DNA of 25,427 nucleotides, from the IMG/VR virus record IMGVR_UViG_3300010413_000153, positions 1-25,427 of that record, one strand, 5' to 3'. The notes beneath the pieces are model-generated. The model was not told the origin of the DNA. It ran no database searches and saw only the letters and a list, made by a program, of their open reading frames with translations. The position numbers and the translations under genes were made by a program. Shown piece by piece: positions 23,710-25,427 of the stretch. Within the stretch, counting starts at the first letter, position 1; every line of letters starts with the position of its first letter. The DNA is from a virus.

Positions 23710-23928
23710 ATGCAAACCAATGCGCAAATTATTACTTATATCGTGGTTGTCATTATCATTGGCGGCATGGCTGTTTTTTTACAGTCTTTGGTTTTATTCC
23801 TACTTGGTTCAATCAAGAAATCTATTGACGATGTTTGGATTGAGGTAAACAAAATCAGGGACAATAATAAAGATATCGAAGTCGATATAGGAAAAATTCA
23901 AACTGAATGCAAAAATAATCATAGGTGA
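23710..23928 (+). CDS. Putative holin (single-span)
   Basis: This 72-residue protein has one strong N-terminal membrane segment (residues 8-33, IITYIVVVIIIGGMAVF and onward) and a charged coiled-coil tail (VNKIRDNNKDIEVDIGKIQ). It lies directly before a peptidase that lacks a secretion signal, which fits a holin or holin-like accessory controlling lysis time. AGAGGA is 6 bases before the ATG. One-span proteins of this kind can also be antiholins or membrane anchors. Confidence 0.55.
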   Translation: MQTNAQIITYIVVVIIIGGMAVFLQSLVLFLLGSIKKSIDDVWIEVNKIRDNNKDIEVDIGKIQTECKNNHR

Positions 23929-23936
23929 GGTAATAA

Positions 23937-24473
23937 ATGAAAACAATTGAAATTAAAATGCAACCTGTTAGTCAAGTAAAGCAATTGTGGAGTAAAATAA
24001 TTCAGTCATGGGGCTGCAACATAATGTGTATGCTCTCAATTATCATATTCTATACTCAGAAAAAAATCACGGCAAAAGATTTTTATTCCAGGCTCCTAAA
24101 GTATGATGTGGTTAGAGAAAAAAATGAATCCGACTATGCCTATATCCGTGATTACTATATGATTTTTAAAATTTATGGAATTGAAAAAGTCAGTTACCAT
24201 GTGACCACTAATTTTAATTATGAAATAATAGCGGATAAAATTTTTAGCAATATTCCGATAAAGGCAAGATGCAAGACTAAATCTGGATATCATTTTATGA
24301 TCATTCATGGATATACAGAATCTGATTTTGGTAAAATAATTTTCAACGTAATTGACCCGATGGAAAGAGATGATTTCGTTGACTCTGAAACATGGGAATT
24401 TTTTTCCATGAGGAAAGGTGACAGGGAATATTCTGGAAGAGTACTTGACCGGATTGAATGGTTTGAGGTGTAG
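23937..24473 (+). CDS. Papain-like (C39-type) cysteine peptidase, probable endolysin
   Basis: This 178-residue protein shows the order of a C39-like catalytic site: Gln23 and Cys27 in QSWGCN at the start of a hydrophobic helix, His119 in SGYHFMIIHGY, and Asp140 in NVIDPM. Bacteriocin-type C39 peptidases and phage relatives share this layout. It follows the holin candidate and precedes small membrane proteins, so it probably cuts peptide cross-links in the host wall as the endolysin. Cys31 is a second nearby Cys. There is no signal peptide, so release would need a holin. Other substrates cannot be excluded. Confidence 0.62.
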   Translation: MKTIEIKMQPVSQVKQLWSKIIQSWGCNIMCMLSIIIFYTQKKITAKDFYSRLLKYDVVREKNESDYAYIRDYYMIFKIYGIEKVSYHVTTNFNYEIIADKIFSNIPIKARCKTKSGYHFMIIHGYTESDFGKIIFNVIDPMERDDFVDSETWEFFSMRKGDREYSGRVLDRIEWFEV

Positions 24474-24474
24474 C

Positions 24475-24663
24475 ATGAAAGATAGAATGAAAAACTGGAT
24501 AGAATTCCTCTATGGTAAAAATGTTAAATGGCGCTGGGTAAAAATTATTTTAACCATATTGGCCATAGTGGTTGGGGCTATGATGTTATTTAATGTTACA
24601 TTGGACCTCGGATGGTTTAAGATCCGTCCCATTGATCCTTCAAAATTTAAGGCGGTGAAATAA
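24475..24663 (+). CDS. Small one-span membrane protein of lysis cassette
   Basis: This 62-residue protein has a basic N-terminus, one membrane segment (about residues 21-41, VKIILTILAIVVGAMMLF), and a short C-terminal tail. It starts directly after the peptidase and before a lipoprotein. It could be a second holin or an inner-membrane spanin partner, although it lacks the long periplasmic coiled coil of Rz. I chose the ATG at 24475 with GAGGTG upstream; an earlier in-frame ATG overlaps the peptidase gene. Confidence 0.5.
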   Translation: MKDRMKNWIEFLYGKNVKWRWVKIILTILAIVVGAMMLFNVTLDLGWFKIRPIDPSKFKAVK

Positions 24664-24664
24664 A

Positions 24665-24976
24665 ATGATAACCGATAAAATCAAAAAAATATTATTCTGG
24701 ATTTTATTTGTGATTATCATGGTCGCTGGCTGGATATTTGGATTGACCGGGTGCAAGACATTCTTTGAGCCAAAGCAATTACCTGATGAGCCTATGATTT
24801 GCTATCAAAGCAGATATTGTCTATATGCGTGCCAAAGGATAGGATGTAAAGATTTATCAGGTTGTATGCTTAACTATTCATCCCCATGTAAAAAGATAAT
24901 TCTAAAAGAATATTGCGATAAACTTTTTCAAAATGAAAAGTTAGAGTCAAAAACTTGTCAATTAAATCTGAATTAA
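24665..24976 (+). CDS. Cys-rich lipoprotein, possible outer-membrane spanin
   Basis: This 103-residue protein has a basic start, a hydrophobic signal segment (residues 9-26), and a lipobox LTGC with Cys30 as the expected lipidated residue. Eight more Cys follow (46, 52, 56, 61, 67, 75, 84, 98), so an oxidised, cross-linked fold is likely. As the last gene of the lysis cassette it could be an Rz1-like o-spanin, but Cys-rich rather than Pro-rich composition is unusual. A superinfection-exclusion lipoprotein is the main alternative. A strong terminator follows. Confidence 0.6.
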   Translation: MITDKIKKILFWILFVIIMVAGWIFGLTGCKTFFEPKQLPDEPMICYQSRYCLYACQRIGCKDLSGCMLNYSSPCKKIILKEYCDKLFQNEKLESKTCQLNLN

Positions 24977-25015
24977 ATGCCTTTCATAAATTACCTCGCA
25001 CAGTAAATTTAGCTT

Positions 25016-25043
25016 TCCGGTGTGCCAGCACCGGAGTTTTTTT
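25016..25043 (+). terminator. Intrinsic terminator of the late operon
   Basis: TCCGGTG (25016-25022) and CACCGGA (25029-25035) form a perfect 7-base-pair stem around a 6-base loop. Seven T residues follow at 25037-25043. On the minus strand no T run follows the stem, so it acts mainly on + strand transcripts. Confidence 0.9.
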
Positions 25044-25373
25044 ATTCTCTTATTACCTCATATATCCCGCCCATTTCTTCAAGGACTTTTCTAAAATCTT
25101 TTTGCTTTTCCGATAGGTCACCCGTTGCCTTTAATTCCCAGGCCGTGAAAATTGCGACCTTGTGTCCGACCATGTCAGGAGTTATGGCGACAGATGTCCA
25201 TCCGCTCATATCTGGATAACCATCGGGAAGACCTTCAACTTTTCCCCAATTGGTTCCAGCTTCCCGGCCCAAAATGATCCGGCATTGGTACGGAACATAC
25301 GCATATTTTTAGAAGGGTTAATCCTGATTTCATTCAGCTTTTTATTTTTGAGTTTGTTTTCTTTGCGTCCCAT
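25042..25373 (-). pseudogene. VRR-NUC domain nuclease gene, frameshifted
   Basis: The minus strand encodes a VRR-NUC (PD-D/E-x-K type) nuclease in two frames. The first runs from ATG at 25373 and gives MRMFRTNAGSFWAG near residues 24-37, the usual N-terminal signature, then reads to a TGA at 25206-25208. The second frame, open through 25042, carries GLPDGYPDMSGW and AWELKATGDLSEKQ, which hold the catalytic Asp and Glu/Lys. One extra base in the G run at 25268-25270 would restore a single protein of about 110 residues, the usual size of stand-alone members. AAGGA lies 8 bases before the ATG. It may be a real disruption or an assembly error. Confidence 0.75.
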
Positions 25374-25386
25374 ACGAGTTATCCTT

Positions 25387-25415
25387 GGTTATCACGACGT
25401 TAACGTCTGATAACC
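25387..25415. repeat. 29-base inverted repeat upstream of the nuclease gene
   Basis: The arms GGTTATCA and TGATAACC flank a 12-base perfect palindrome (GACGTTAACGTC at 25396-25407), with only C25395 unpaired. It lies 14 bases before the minus-strand start codon. It could be an operator, an mRNA hairpin or a recombination or replication site. There is no T run to make it a terminator. Confidence 0.8.
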
Positions 25416-25427
25416 TTGTGTTAGCTG

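Noticed and set aside
25240-25285. Programmed frameshift in the nuclease gene
   Set aside because: The frame change is -1, but the sequence around TTT TGG lacks an X XXY YYZ heptamer and the family is normally encoded in one frame. An indel is simpler.
25022-25410. Plus-strand frames over the nuclease region
   Set aside because: The minus strand carries recognisable VRR-NUC motifs. The + strand frames start at or after the late terminator and encode nothing recognisable.
25387-25415. Protelomerase (telRL-type) site
   Set aside because: Known sites are longer (about 50 bases), and no protelomerase gene is visible in this window.
25375-25427. Integron attC-like appearance of the right-edge palindrome
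   Set aside because: The outer boxes do not match RYYYAAC and GTTRRRY, the outer flanks do not pair, and no integrase gene or cassette structure is present.

Overview
This window is the structural and lysis half of a tailed-phage or prophage genome. It is AT-rich by eye, and nearly all genes lie on the + strand in tightly packed order with many 1 to 11 base overlaps. The head module is lambda-like: GpA-type terminase, gpW-like joining protein, lambda-type portal, ClpP-type protease with an internal scaffold, gpD-like decoration protein and gpE-like capsid protein. The tail module is contractile and follows the phage Mu gene order: sheath, tube, frameshifted assembly chaperones, tape measure, gpN, gpP, gp45, gp46, gp47, gp48, fibre. 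The virion is therefore predicted to be a myovirus with a lambda-type head. The host cannot be named from this sequence. A lipoprotein with a lipobox in the lysis cassette suggests a Gram-negative (diderm) host, which is inference.

Layout. 1-113: a rho-independent terminator ending an upstream unit, then the promoter region of the late operon. 114-3551: terminase small and large subunits and a gpZ-like protein. 3548-3927: a counter-transcribed zinc-finger moron with its own perfect consensus promoter, then a second + strand start region. 3928-10588: gpW-like protein, portal, three putative virion accessory proteins, protease/scaffold, decoration protein, major capsid protein. 10593-12010: three small connector or neck candidates. 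12025-16620: sheath, tube, chaperone pair, tape measure. 16632-21823: baseplate genes. 21834-23673: fibre and two unassigned small proteins. 23710-24976: lysis cassette (holin candidate, papain-like peptidase, one-span membrane protein, Cys-rich lipoprotein), closed by a strong terminator at 25016-25043. 25042-25373 (-): a VRR-NUC nuclease gene broken by a frameshift, with a 29-base inverted repeat just upstream of its start.

The most useful second-look points are these. (1) A canonical T TTT TTA slippery heptamer with a hairpin 7 nt downstream joins the two tail-assembly-chaperone frames. (2) A strong in-frame internal ribosome binding site in the protease gene should yield a separate 112-residue scaffold. 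(3) The three genes that follow an intergenic promoter region (114, 3820 minus, 3928) have no Shine-Dalgarno sequence and sit almost at the predicted transcription start. The minus-strand one appears exactly leaderless, and the two + strand ones share TTGACA-N7-AGTGA. (4) A block of three putative virion surface proteins lies between portal and protease. No CRISPR array, tRNA, rRNA, integrase, transposase or insertion sequence was seen.
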